64,000 nt of DNA from Carallia brachiata. Its lineage: Eukaryota; Streptophyta; Magnoliopsida; Malpighiales; Rhizophoraceae. The stretch spans positions 5,818,466-5,882,465 of the forward strand of contig JADCRB010000043.1 of NCBI GenBank assembly GCA_021464245.1, written 5' to 3'. Both the position numbers and the translations under genes were made by a program. Below, in pieces: positions 22,811 through 38,599 of the stretch (position 1 is its first letter; every line of letters begins with the position of its first letter). The notes under the pieces were generated by a model, which saw only the letters and a list, made by a program, of their open reading frames with translations, did no database searches and was not told where the DNA came from.

Positions 22811-24052
22811 ATCAACTTGTTAACCTCCTCCTCGATTTGTGGAATGAGTTCCGGCAGAACCGTCGTTGTGACTGCTTGACAAGGATGAATGCCTTTCATA
22901 TGCTAGACAATGCACTGCGATTTTCGGGTTAAGTCCAGGCATTTTTTTGTAACTTCATGCGAACACGTTCATATTAACTTAATATTGGACAATTCCTGCT
23001 CTTTTTCTGGTGTGAGTAAAGCACTCACGAATGTCAGTCGAGGATCTTCCGGGGAGCCGAGATTACCTCCTTGAGTTCATCAACGGTGGCTTGCCCACCA
23101 TCTTCAAGTTCTGGGGGAGCCTCCTTTAGTTTATTGTCTAATGAGTTAGATTCGGCCTCTTTGCTAATTGTGACGTGCTATGTAGAGATCTCTTCGGCCT
23201 CTTTGCTAATTGTGACGTGCAATGTAGAGATCTCGACTTCATCTTTTTTGTTTAATTGGAAGGCCTTGTCCTGTTTGGTGGTGATGATGAGGGCACAATC
23301 AGCTGCTCGACTTCGACTTTTTAGCATGATATGCACATGTACTTCTCCTGATAGCCTAAGCCGGGTCGGGACTGTGATGATTAAGAAGTGGTGTCATGTG
23401 TGGACAATAGCCTACCCATTGTGTTCGGGTTTGAGAAGTCATAGCCTGCCTTGGCCAAGAGCCTGTATGCATTTGGATCGAATCCTTCGTCTATTCTTTT
23501 TTCTGGAAGCGAGCCACCTTCAACTGTCCCCTTGAGTGGTCTAACGAAGCCTTTTAAGGGTTTTGAGGATAAAACCGACTCAATCTTTGGTATTGGCAAG
23601 TGTGAGTCTCATTCAAGTTGTGCAGCTCTTTTGTCTTAGATTAGCTGTGTCCTTCCTCCTGTTTAGGATTAGTACAATAAGAGAAAGGGGGCTGACCTTC
23701 TGGACGTGACTTTGGCACATAGCATAGAACTGGAGTGGAGCTCGAAGATGAAGCCTCCTGTGAGTGAAGTTCAGTAGGTTGTAGCAGTTTTTCATCTATT
23801 GGCGTCTAAGGTTGAGCATCAGTAGAGTCTTTGACAGGTTTTTCCTTTTTGTGGATGCCTCGAGTCGAAGGAGTTATTGATGGGACGATCTCAATTGTCT
23901 GTGTCGGTGTAGAAGACTGCGTCCGCCATCATCAAACGGCTTTAAGTCAACATTGGCTTTTTGAACACCATTTTTGTAGTATTTGAAGTACTGATGTAGA
24001 CTTGAAAGTACGACCCCGTTTCCATGAATCCACGGTCGTCCTAATAGCATAT

Positions 24053-24337
24053 TTACGTTGTACGTGCATCGATCACGTGGAACAGAGTGCTGGAAGTGAG
24101 ATCACTAATGGTCAAATCTAAGCGGATCATCCCAATTGCCTTCTGTCCTCCCTGATTAAAGTCGTGAATTGTCAAGCGGCTGTTTGATAATTCATCAACA
24201 CCGATGTTGAACTCCTTCGTGGTGGATTTTGGGATGATATTGACTGCCGAGCCATCGTCAATTAGGATGCAACGAACGTTCTCCCTTACATATCCCGACA
24301 CGTAGAATGACCGATTGTGGGGTTTAGAACTTAGCAA
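24053..24337 (-). pseudogene. gypsy aspartic protease domain
   Basis: The minus-strand frame has CILIDDGSAVNIIP, the active-site loop of this lineage, preceded by FYVSGYV and followed by a GMIRLDLTI strand. Confidence 0.75.
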
Positions 24338-25249
24338 GAGCTCGTCATTTGAAAATGAGATAGCGGAGTAACATCCGACGTGATTTTAGGCCGTCTAATT
24401 ATCCATTGAGCTGGAATCACATGATGGCAAAGATTTGGCTGAGGTATTGAGAGTATTACTAACTTGGTTCTACCAGACTTCAGTTGACTGTAAAGTTATA
24501 AACATTTGAGGGTTAGCGAGAAGAGTTTGAGAACTTTAGACACCTTCTCCATCGTTGACTTTTTGTCGTCGTGCGACTCCTCCTTACAGTGCTCTGCCTC
24601 TTATGATGGATTTGAAGTGATAGTGATCTGGTTTAACGAGTTTACGCCTTCTTGGTCCAGAATGATTTTATTTTGACTCTTAAGCTTCATGATTAGCTCC
24701 TTCAGATAAAACATTTCTCGGTTGGATGACTTACTATGCGGTAATATTTGCAGAATCTTGGATCGTTGACTCGATCTTTTTCATTGGGCCGCTTTCACTC
24801 TAGGAGTTCGATTAGTTTCACTCCAAGAGTTGGTCAAGGATGTTTGGGACATTTAAGTCGGAAATGGATACTGCTTCTACTCTAACTCTCATAATGTCAC
24901 CTTTCTCTTTTTCTTTTTTTTTGGCTTAGTTGCTAGGGTTGGGAGATTTACCTTTACTTTAGCTCCCACTTTTACTGGTGCAGTTTTAACGGTCATCACT
25001 TCCTTGCCTTTTACCGAGATGTTAGGCTTCTCAGTCTCTCTTCTACCCCCTTGCTGGTCCAGCTAAATGGGAACCGTGCCTTTGAAAATCTGGATGCTTA
25101 TCTCCATATCGTGCGCAAGGGTCACCAGTTCTTCGAAAGTTTAGGGTTTGATGCCCTACAGGATGTATAACAGTTCCCAATGCATCCCTTGAATGCGCAT
25201 CTCCACGCAGAAGTCTCCATCAGACGATCCTTACAGTCCAAGCTGAGAG

Positions 25250-25710
25250 CACGCCATTTTTGATGTATTTGACAACGAGCTCACCTTTCATTTGTTTGGT
25301 GCTGGTAAGCTCCATCATACTCATCGTTCTTCGAGTGTTAAGAATCTGTTAAAAAACTCTCGTTGTAATTGCTCCCAACTGTCGATTGATCCTAGTTCAA
25401 GATTTATGAACCAGGTGAAAGCGATCTCCTTGAGTGAATGAACAAATTGCTTCACCAAGAGATCACCGTAAGTTCCTATGTGTTGTAGGTTTCAACGAAG
25501 TAGGCAATCTGCTGTTTAGGATCGCCTCGTCCGTCGAACTGTTGAAATTTGAGTGGTTGGTAGCCCAAAGGCATGTTGAGATTTTCGATCCGTCTGGTGT
25601 ACGGTTTGACGTAAATCTATGATCTTTGAAGGATGTAGCTCGTTGTAGGCGGATCGTATTGGTTATCATATCCTGTAATTGTTGAACAGATAGCAAAATC
25701 ATCGAATTTA
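25250..25710 (-). pseudogene. gypsy gag fragment
   Basis: Minus-strand translation across frames gives a NMPLGYQPLKFQQFDG region followed by a VETYNT-like block, resembling the retrotransposon gag region of Tat elements. Strongly frameshifted. Confidence 0.6.
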
Positions 25711-26340
25711 AAGGTGGCAGCTGTTAAACCTACCCTGGTTGTTTTTCAACATGAAGACATCGGCTGTGTTACTTCTGGAGTGAAACCAGGTGGATATAGC
25801 TGCTCCCCGTGGGTCTCAAGATCAACTTGGATCGGGACCTTTCCTTTGAGAGCAGCGATCTGTTGATCTTTTTCTTCCACAACTCTAATCAGCTGCAAAA
25901 AAAAAATTTCTAATTCTGTAATCCTCTTCTTTGCTGGTTGTGTTGGTCATCATGACTGCAACGACGTTAGTCTTGGCAGATAATGTTTCATGGAACATTG
26001 GGGTATATGGCTTTTCTGCTTTCTCTGTGTTTGTTTCTGCAAAATAGGTTGGATTCTGCTAATGTTGAGTATGCTTCGTTGCGTTGCCCCGGATTTCAAT
26101 CGGAGTGGGTGATCATTCCTCTATTCAGCAAGAGAGTTGGGGAGAGATCCTATTACTGTACGAGTCGTGTACTCTGCATGTCTATATTTTGTTGAGTTTG
26201 GATGGCGAGGAATCGTGTCGGTCCGCAGGTTTTTATCCTGCATACTCGGGTAGGGTAGTTTGGGCAGGCAGTGGAACGACTGCCTTCTTATTGGTGGCAG
26301 CGGTTGTGTTCCTCTTTGGCGAGATTAAAAAGTTGGATAT

Positions 26341-26485
26341 TTGTTGAAAAAAAATTTTTTTTCTTTTTTTGTCTTTCTTTTTTTGTCTTTTTTCTTTTTC
26401 ATTTTTTTCTTTTTTTCATTTTTCGTCTTTTTCTTTTTTCTTTTCCTCTTGACTCCTTCTTTTTGCCTTTTTTTTTTTTAACTAA
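26341..26485. repeat. T-rich pyrimidine tract
   Basis: Almost uninterrupted T with scattered C on the + strand (A/G on the element's own strand). It lies just inside the 5' LTR of the gypsy element. Confidence 0.9.
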
Positions 26486-26516
26486 CAATAGATGAGAGAT
26501 AAGAGATCCCACCAAA

Positions 26517-27391
26517 TGTACTAAAAATTTGTAAGTAGTGAAAATTTCAAGCCTACAACAATTGATTCAAAAATATATATACAAATTACAAATAAAAATT
26601 TAAATAAAATAAAATTTACGTGAGGTCGATAATCATAAATCGTCGATTAGTATTCCTTCGTATCCGTTAAGGGCTGCTCGAGTTTGATGTTGACGGAAAT
26701 AAATTTCACAATTTTATCTTGAACTGGGTAAACTTTGCTAAGGACTGAAGCTGGATCTAAGGTAAATACTTGGATTACAGTGAAAACTGCAGAGATTGGA
26801 TCTGACTCGATTTGGCTTAATTTCACCGAGGACCGAGGGGGCTTGTTCTCGGGTGAGCTGCTTGGACTTTACTAAGAACCATATGAGACATGATCTCAAC
26901 TGGATTTGTAACATTTTGATATTTTAGATCAATACTCTCAAAAGATCCAGATCTAATACGATCTGAGAGTATAAACCAAAAATACACTGAGAAATTGATA
27001 TAGTAAATTTTTTGGAGCTTGCACTTTAAATATCCTCAAAAAAAAGTTAAAATATATACTGCAAAGTATAAAAAGTAATAAAAGAATAAATTTTCTTGAG
27101 AGATTTTTAAAATTTTCTTTTTCTCTCAAGTTCTCTCTATTTTTCTGTTTATATATTTGCTGAATGATTTTAGAAATAGAGGGAATGGTCCATTTGTAGA
27201 GCTCCTTTCCTATGTGAATACTCATATGGAAAAGGATGGATATCTGTGCTCCTTTCCTATGTGAATACTCACATGGAAAAGGATGGATATCTGTATTGTT
27301 GATTTTAAAATCGGTAACGCCGAGCATTACATTGACTTTTCTTTTCTTTTTTTGATTTTGTAGAAACTGACTTCTTTTTTGTTTTAACATT
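26517..27391 (-). repeat. 5' LTR of the gypsy element
   Basis: Partner of 17,060-17,892. Read on the minus strand it starts TGTTAAAAC. Downstream of its end lies TGGTGGGATCTC, a possible primer binding site. It carries an internal 60-bp duplication around 27,200-27,290 (CTCCTTTCCTATGTGAATAC twice) absent from the other LTR. Confidence 0.75.
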
Positions 27392-27395
27392 TACG

Positions 27396-29500
27396 TGAGT
27401 CTCTATCAAAAATTGTGGTGGAATCAAATATACTTCAGCTTCCGCTCAATTGTAAATTTGGTTTGATGACTCTTGTAAAAACTTAAAAATTTGCTCATAC
27501 AAAAATTCAGTGTAATAGTTATTACCTAGTAAAGGTGGTGAGAGTAACACAATCTCTTATGCCGCGGACCAGTAAAATGCAATTACTGCTTACCTATTTT
27601 TTAAATTGAAAAAAAAAAAAAAAAGAACTAATCAGTAAAAGTCTCCAATGACCAATTCAGCTCAGCTGGTCAACCGGAGATATACTCTGCCAGTCCCTTC
27701 CCTATCAATGGGTCGACTCACCTTTTCCAGTTTTTGACTTGTTTGTTTTCACCGAAGTTCTTCTGAAGTTGCGTTGTTGGAATCAAAATGACTTCTTTTC
27801 TGCAAAAGACCAATGATAATATTTGAGAAGATACATAATAGATAAAAAAATAATTTAGGTTGTTGTCTCGTAAAAAAATATATTAAAATTACAAGACTAA
27901 GAATGTCATCCTGCAAATATATTGATTTTCGGCAACGTTTTTATCAATATTCAGTTATAAACTATTAATAAATAAGTATCATTATTGTTGTCTATTATTA
28001 AGGAGATTCATTCGTGTTATGGGCGAATCTCTGTCAAAAACTTCGGTAAAACTAAATATACTATGCCTTTATTTAGTTGAAAGATAGACATAATGACTCT
28101 GGTGAAGTTTAGGAAATTTGCTCATTCAAAAATTCCGTCTACTAATTGGTAGGGTTAATATATAGAAAGAATCGTAATATTTGTATAAATTAATAAATAT
28201 AATATTACTTTAAAAATATATAATTTATGGTATTGTAGAAATTTTTTTCTAACAAATCTATCATGTTATTTAATTTAATAATAATTTTTTTATTTGACAT
28301 GAATTTTAGTTGTTACATGTCAGCATTTAGTTCAAATCATCGTACAATCATTATCTTTAACATATTTTATTCATTAAATTAAATAGAATGATAAATTTAT
28401 TGAAAAAAATTTATAAAACTTAAATTATGAATTTTTAAAAGTATATTATATTTATTAATTTATTCAAAATTTATAATTTTTTTAAATTAACCCTAATTCT
28501 TACCTGCTAAAAATGGAAAGTAACATAATATTTTTTTGCCGGAGACCTATAGAGTGCAATTATTGCTAACCTATTTTTTAAATTAAAAAAATAAACTAAT
28601 AAATAAAAGTAAAAAAAAAAGTTATTGGAAGAATTTTTATAATATAATAAATTTAAAAAAATTATAATTATATAAATTTATTGTGTAATAAAAAAATAAT
28701 AATTTTTTTATTATACTTATAATTAATATAATTATATAATAAATTTATATAATTATATTATAATATTTTTTTTAAAAAAATTCTTCAGATATTTAATTGA
28801 CGCCATAAATAAAAGTCCCCAATCCTCAATTCAGTACAGCTGCCCAACCCGAGACATACTAGCCAGTCACTTCCCTGTCAATGGGTCCACTCACGTTTTC
28901 CAGCTTTTGACTTGTTTGCTTTAACAAAGTTCTTCTGTCCTTGGAATTAGAAGGACTTTTCTCTGCACAAGATAAATGACGATATTTGAGAAGATTACAT
29001 AATAAATAAATAATAATTTAAATTGTCGATCGATCAATCGTAAAAAAAATATTTAATTAAAGAAAAGTTATACGGTTGGATTTTATAAGATTTTTAGACT
29101 AGGAAGATTATGTTAAAGTTTTATAAATTTTATATAATTATATGCATTTAGTACATTGTATAAATTAAAATAATATATGATAAATTAATTTTATTTTATT
29201 ATATATTATATTATATAAAATTATTTTATTTTATACTATTTTATTTTATATCATATACTAAACAAACATCTTTTAATAATTTACACGTTATTTTTCTTAG
29301 TCTCAATTTCCACTATAAGTGATCTATAGTTCTCGTTTCGGAAACCAAGACCTTTCATTATGATTTTACTAATTTTAAAATTTTTTTTTTAATTTTATAT
29401 AAATCGACTTTGCAAATGAGTAGGTGTGCATTAATCCCTGGAAAGTGGAAACTTCAAAGTTGTGGACTTTTTATGGTTTGGTTGGAACATAGAGAAAAGT
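27396..29500. repeat. local direct duplication upstream of the central CRK
   Basis: About 27,395-27,860 and 28,015-29,000 are diverged copies. Both contain a TCAAAAA...GGTxxAATCAAATATACT start, a TGCAATTATTGCTxACCTATTTTTTAAATT block and an ATCAATGGGTCxACTCAC...TTTTGACTTGTTTG block. The second copy carries extra AT-rich sequence (about 28,610-28,790). W-box-like TTTGACT occurs in both. No gene. Confidence 0.75.
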
Positions 29501-29596
29501 AAAGAGAGCTTCATAAGAAATCCAACATTTCATTTGCAGTTCATGTCCTCGCGAGGAATAGGTTGAGCCTTCAACCTTGGCCATTTACTAGCAAAA

Positions 29597-33054
<3,458 letters not shown>

Positions 33055-34200
33055 GCTTATGGTCCTTGCATGAATTGCCATTTCTACGTGGTGAGTTGTT
33101 ATTCTCTTGCATAAATTGTTCCATACACGGACAGGCGATAAAAAAAAAAAGGTTCTCATTTATGCGTATATAAAGTTCTTGTATGCGTGAGAATACCAAT
33201 TCCTCTCTATGTATTGTTTAGATATGAGAAGTGGATTGTACAATGTAGTAATGTAATATTGTTGCTGTGAGGCCGCGCCAATTGCGTTGCAAATAAATAT
33301 TGGGGGGCTGATTAGAAAAATTGAATAATATAAGCATATGATGTTCTTGGAACATAAAAATTGAAGAAAAAGATTAGGAGAGATTATATTATTTTCTTTT
33401 TCTTTCGGTGTGTGAAAATTTGTTCATTATTAATAACCTTGAAATAAAAGAGAGGTTGTTTTTGTTTTACGAAAAATGATTCCTTTGAAGCAAATTTCAG
33501 AATAGTTCAGCTACAGTGTCATCGAAAATAGATGTGTCAAGGGATGTGTTAATGTGGTCGGCGTCAATCCTGCATGGGTCTCACTTCTTTTTCTTTTTCT
33601 TTTTTTGTTTGACAAAAAAGAAATTTATATTGCACACACAAGCAAATAGAATTAGGACTACAAAAGAGTGGGAGCCGAACCGAAATTAAGATGAACTCGA
33701 TACAAATTTTAAAAGCACAAGTTTGCACTTGAGCCGAATTGAGCTTAATTAAGGCTCGAGGTCGACTTGAAAAAAAACAAACAAACAAACAAACAAACTT
33801 AGAACTCTCGCTCTGCTCAGCCTCTTTATGTAATAAAGAACCAAGACCGAAATTACTCAATACTTAACTCAAAATTTAACTCAAATTCATGTCAAGCACA
33901 AAGTTACAAGGCTTGTGCAAAACTTGGTAGGTCCACCCATTATATTTGATTTCGGGAACTGGTATACGGCTAGAGGTAAATAGTTAGAAGTGTTCACAAA
34001 GCAATAAATGACCATATTTGTGCAACCGTATTTTTTGGTACTGCATCTTGGCTCGCTTCTCTGGTTGTGGTTGAGTTTATTGGAGGCCTCATTGAAGGGC
34101 TCGAGAAAGTGTTGGAGAAGTGTTAATTCAAAGCGTTGCCAGAGGAAACCGTCCGCGAAGAAGGAGTGATATCAGTAATTAAAGTTTAATTAGCTAGTAA
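33055..34200. other. CRK 3' flank and intergenic sequence
   Basis: 33,055-33,500 matches block A 580-730 joined directly to 5,290-5,460, so it shows the arrangement without the inserts. An (AAAC)n-type run lies at about 33,772-33,798. At 34,003-34,125 a short + frame encodes a hydrophobic C-terminus (ASWLASLVVVEFIGGLIEG) before a stop, of unknown origin. No full gene. Confidence 0.6.
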
Positions 34201-34208
34201 TCATTAAT

Positions 34209-34689
34209 ACTGTGTTTGGGAGGGGGGAAAGTGGGGGGAGGGAGAGGAAAGTGAGAGAATTAAGGTAAATTATTGTGTTTGGAAAATGTTTGAAAAGTGG
34301 GGGAGATGAAAGTTTCTAATTCCCCTAATCCTCCCTACCCCACCAAAACCAATCCTCCCAAAAATGGGAGGAAAGTTATTAGTTTTTATACTAAATTTAT
34401 TAAATGACTCAATTACCCTTACATAATTTAAAAATTACAATTTTACCTAAACAAAATATCTTAATAGAATTTATTATGAAGGATAAAATTGTTATTTTAA
34501 CACATTTTATATTCTTTTCCCCTACTTTCTACTATTTCCCAAACAAAAGAATTTATAATTTTTCTCCCTCTCATCACCTCTTTCCAAACACAAGAGATGA
34601 TAGAAAATATTCTTTTCCTCTAATGATCCTCTCCTCCACTTTCCTCTCCCTCACTTTACTCTCCGTCAAGAATTTTATCCAAACACAGT
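34209..34689. mobile_element. MITE with ACTGTGTTTGG ends
   Basis: Inverted termini ACTGTGTTTGG (34,209-34,219) and CCAAACACAGT (34,679-34,689) enclose about 480 bp. The left half is purine-rich (GGGGAGGGAGAGGAAAG) and the right half is pyrimidine-rich (CCTCTCCTCCACTTTCC), so the element could fold on itself over much of its length. Flanks contain TTAAT/AATTA, consistent with a TTA- or TA-type target, but the exact duplication is unclear. Confidence 0.6.
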
Positions 34690-34829
34690 GTAATTAACCT
34701 AAAGCTTCTGTCCTAATCTTCTGGTTTTAGGTTCTAGCTCATATAATGTATGTGTCTTTCGTTTGCACATTAAAAAAAAAAGTATGTGTCTTTCGTCATA
34801 TTTGTTACTTAAGGAAGCACAAAAGGGGT

Positions 34830-36491
34830 AACGGGGATGCATGGCCATCAAAATAGATCTTTAAAAAGCTTTCAATAAGTTAACTGGAGGTTTCTTAAAG
34901 AAACTCTAATATCTTTTATTAGCTTATTATGAATTGTGTTTCAATAGTTTCTATGTTGCTGCTTTGGAACAGAAAAAAAATAGAATCTTTCAAACCCCAT
35001 TGTGGATTGTGGCAAGGCGATCCCATGTCGCCATATTTATTCATGTTCTGCATAGAGCCCTTACCTCATTCCATACTGAGGGAGACGCAAAAACATGGAG
35101 ACCAATACGTATCTCAAGAAACGGCCCCCCAATTTTGAATCTTTTCTTTGCATATGACTGTTGTTATTTAGATCTGCAACCATCTCTACAGCAAAGGCAA
35201 TTGAGGATACCTTGAAAAATTTCTGTTCACCGTCGAGATAGAAAGTGAACAAGGATAAATCTAAAATCCTTTTCACTCAAAATGTCCACGTCTATTGGCT
35301 CTTCCATAAGCAAAAGGTTGGGTTTTTCCTCTGTACTGATCTTGGCAAATACTTGGGAATTCCGACATCCATGGACAGCCACACAAGGAATTGCTACCGT
35401 GATCTTTTGGGGAAGGTTCATTTTAAGCTTAGTGGCTAGAAGGCCAACTCTGTCTCTCTAGCAGACAGAGTAGTCCTAATCCAATATGTTGCGCAAATAA
35501 TGCCTTATATCTGCAAACCACTTATGTGCCCCTTGCTGTTTGTGATAAAATTGACTACTACAACAGGGCCTTTCTTAGGGGAAATGATGCTACTCACCAT
35601 AAAATAAGCCTTGTTTCATGGGATGATGTGTGTCAACCCAAAAAATAGGGGGGTCTTCGACTCCGTAAAGTGAGAGATATGAATGTTGTTCTCCTTTCAA
35701 AATTGAGTTGGGAAATTTGACAAATCAGAGCAAGCCATAGGTTGGAGTTGTTTAGACAAAATGTTTTCTAGAGGTCTTTTCTTAATATCTAGTGGCGTGG
35801 AAATTGTTCCCCCATTAGGAATGCTATCGTGCGAGGTTGTGACCTATTTTGTCAAGGGCTCTGATGGTCTCTAAGTGATGGCGAACAAATTTGCTTCTGG
35901 ATAGACACATGGCTCCTAGATACTCTATCGTGATCTTATTGATGTATCCCCGACTCTCATGAGATTAACTATAGAGTTTCAGAATGTATCCAACATGAGA
36001 GAACTTGGAATTGGAGAATGCTAGAAGGAAAGATACCGATCATGTCCAATTAAAATTGCAGGGCACATTCATTGCTACATCGGGGGCGATCGCAGATAAG
36101 CAGCTATGAAAGCATGACTCTGGCCGCTTCACTATGTCAAGTGCTTATAATCTCCTATGTTTCTTGGGCCTACAAGATAATAGGCATTGGTCATGGATTT
36201 GGGGGCTTTTGGTTCCACCTTATATCAAAACTTTCCTATGGCTTGTGTGGCGGCAAAGATTGCTGACAAAACGCACATTGCTTCCACTGTTATCTTGCTG
36301 ATATTAGTAATTGTGAAAGATGTGGACATACTCGGGAGGATGTTGCTCATGTTTTATTTCAATGTCTGTTTGCAAAGAGCATATGGGCATGCATTAGCCA
36401 GCAAATTGGTATCCAGGTTGATGGAGGAGTTGGCTTTCATCAGCTGATTAAATCTTGTAGCTTGGAGATGAAGATGAGTGTGTGGGGATGT
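34830..36491 (+). pseudogene. LINE (L1-type) reverse transcriptase, 5' segment
   Basis: Translation across frames gives L1-like blocks: NWRFLKETL-like, then MNCVSIVSM, GLWQGDPMSPYLFMFCIE, KVNKDKSKILF, DLGKYLGIPT, SLADRVVLIQ, and at the end a zinc-knuckle-like C-x2-C-H region (about 36,300-36,370). Many stops and frameshifts. The element is cut at 36,491 by the copia insertion and resumes at 41,480. Confidence 0.8.
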
Positions 36492-36942
36492 TGTTGCTGA
36501 TTTTCCAATAAAAGAATAATAAAAAAAAAGAGAACAGCAAGAACAGAGGGCTTCAGTGAGAGAGAGATAAAACTTAGAGGAAAAAAGAACACACAACATC
36601 TTTTTTAATTTTTTTATAAATATATGCTTGCAAATACAAGCTTTCTTAACAAAGTACATAGGACCATACTTACAAAAGCAACTTTAGTCACTTACACAAG
36701 CAAACTCTACATTTAATCATATGAGAGTTACTTGTTTACAACTCAAAAGCATAAGCAGCATGGAGTCCCATATTGCACTAATAACTAAAGTTACAAAAAA
36801 ACTAAGGAAACAACAAGGAACTAAAGAGAAGATTATGTTTGAACACTTGCAAATTACTGGAATGACTTGTAACTGCCATAACTGTCACTGGGCTTCCTTC
36901 CTCAGCTTCAATGTTCAAGCCAAATCTCCTTTAGCTCCATCA
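36492..36942 (-). repeat. copia 3' LTR
   Basis: 451 bp, starts TGTTGCTGATTTTCC and ends GCTCCATCA on the + strand. Very similar to the other LTR except for a few short indels. Confidence 0.95.
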
Positions 36943-36969
36943 CTCCTCCTTTGGATTGACACATTGCAT

Positions 36970-37600
36970 TCCAAGCTTGTTTCTCAAGAATTCAAACTTG
37001 GATTTTGGAAGTGCCTTAGTAAATATATCTGCAATCTGATTTGCAGAATCACAAAACATCAGCTCAATGATTCCATCTTCCTGAGCTTCTAGGATGAACT
37101 GAAGCTTAATTTTATAATGCTTAGTTCTTCCATGATTAATAGGATTCCTGGAGATGGCTATTGCTGATTGGTTGTCACAAAAAATAGCTGTAGGACCAAT
37201 TGGACTTTGATGCAGATCAGACAACACATTTTTAATCCAAATTGCTTGAGTTACAGCAGCAGTTGCAGAAACATATTCTGCCTCAGCAGTGGACTGAGCT
37301 ACAATTGACTGCTTCTTTGAATTCCAACTAAAAAAACCAGCTCCTAATGAAAAACAGTAACCTGAAGTGCTTTTAAGGTCATCTCCTGATCCTCCCCAAT
37401 CACTATCTGTATAGCCACACAGCTGAATCATCTCAGACTTTTGAAACAGAATTCCAAGGTTGAGAGTGCCTTTGAGATACCTCAGAACTCTTTTAACTGC
37501 CCTGTAATGCAACTCACTTGGAGAATGCATAAATCTGGAGAGCAAATTTGTTGCTGTACAAGATCTAGTCTGGATGCTGTTAGGTATAAAAGACACCCTA
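36970..37600 (-). pseudogene. copia RNase H and end of reverse transcriptase
   Basis: A 218-codon minus-strand frame (to 36,940) with LLSRFMHSPSELHYRAVKRV, GYTDSDWGG, STAEAEYVSA, CDNQSAIAISRNPINHGRTK and IADIFTKALP. It is the C-terminal end of the copia polyprotein. The frame is open throughout. Confidence 0.9.
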
Positions 37601-38330
37601 TAATGCTCCTATATAATCCTTCATTAGCTTTGTCTGACCCATCATCTTTGAACAGTTTCTGGTTAACATCAAGTGGGGTTGATATTGGCTTGCATACATC
37701 CATTTTGAACTTTTTTAAAACCTCTATGGCATATTTAGTTTGACAAACGAAAAAGCCAGTTTTGATTTGTTGGATTTGCAAACCAAGAAAGAATGACACA
37801 TGCCCCAAATCTGACATTTCAAAAACTTGTTCTAGCTAACTTTTGAACTTCAATACAGAAACAGCACAATTGCCAGTGATTAATAGATCATCCACATAAA
37901 GAGAAACAATGAGAACTTGCTTCCAATCAACCTTAGTGAACAGTACAGCTTCATTTAGACTTTTTACAAATCCCAATTTGTAGGAGATGTTCATTGATTC
38001 TACTATACCATGCCCTTGGAGCCTGCTTAAGACCATACAAGGCCTTATGAAGCTTGTACACCTTGTTCTCTTAACCTTTAATAACAAAGCCTTCTGGCTG
38101 ATCCACAAAGATCTCCTCTTGCAAAATACCATTTAAAAAAGCTGATTTTACATCAAGATGATATACATTCTAGCTCTTTGTGCAGCAAAGCTAGAATGAG
38201 CTTGATTGTATCCAACCTAGCTACTGGAGCAAAGGTATCATAAAAGTCAACTCCAAGCTGTTGTGAATAACCCTTGGCCACTAATCTAGCTTTCAGTTAT
38301 TCACACTCACATCAACATTCAATTTGGTTC
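37482..38330 (-). pseudogene. copia reverse transcriptase
   Basis: Minus-strand blocks [11 protein letters not shown] (37,836-38,132) and DLGHVSFFLGLQI, TPLDVNQKL and LYLTASRLDL (37,482-37,817). Frameshifts separate the blocks and one stop falls in the Q/A-rich region. Confidence 0.85.
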
Positions 38331-38599
38331 TGTATACCCACTTGACACATATCACATTCTTGCTTCAGGTCTAGTAACCAAATGCCAAGTTTGGTTCTTC
38401 TCAATTGCAGCTATTTCATCATGCATAGCTTGTTGCCATTCAAGTAACTTTGAAGCTTCACTATAATCAGCTGGTTCAAGGACAACAATATTGGTTCTCT
38501 CATATACATCTGAAAGAGATCTTGTGCCTCTAACTGGAATATCATCAAAGGTATCTTCTTCATCTGAACTTTTGTTTCATTGGCAGCAGGACTAGGAAG

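Larger units (their letters stand above)
17060..27395 (-). mobile_element. Ty3/gypsy retrotransposon, Tat-type, degenerate
   Basis: Two LTRs of about 0.83-0.87 kb (about 17,060-17,892 and 26,517-27,391) in direct orientation enclose about 8.6 kb. On the minus strand the order is gag, protease, reverse transcriptase, RNase H, a second RNase H-like domain, and integrase, the gypsy order. A second RNase H upstream of integrase is a hallmark of the Tat lineage. All domains are broken by stops and frameshifts, and the LTRs have diverged, so the copy is old and inactive. A clear target duplication could not be found. The element sits in locally duplicated sequence. Confidence 0.85.

Noticed and set aside
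23071..23535. 154-codon + strand frame
   Set aside because: Antisense to the gypsy polyprotein region; serine-rich translation without homology.
26953..27390. 145-codon minus-strand frame
   Set aside because: Lies wholly within the gypsy 5' LTR and is compositionally driven.
33564..33860. 98-codon minus-strand frame
   Set aside because: Translation of an (AAAC)n run and flanks; no motif or paralog support.
36721..37092. 123-codon + strand frame and its twin at 41,258-41,686
   Set aside because: Both lie in or run out of the copia LTRs; not genes.
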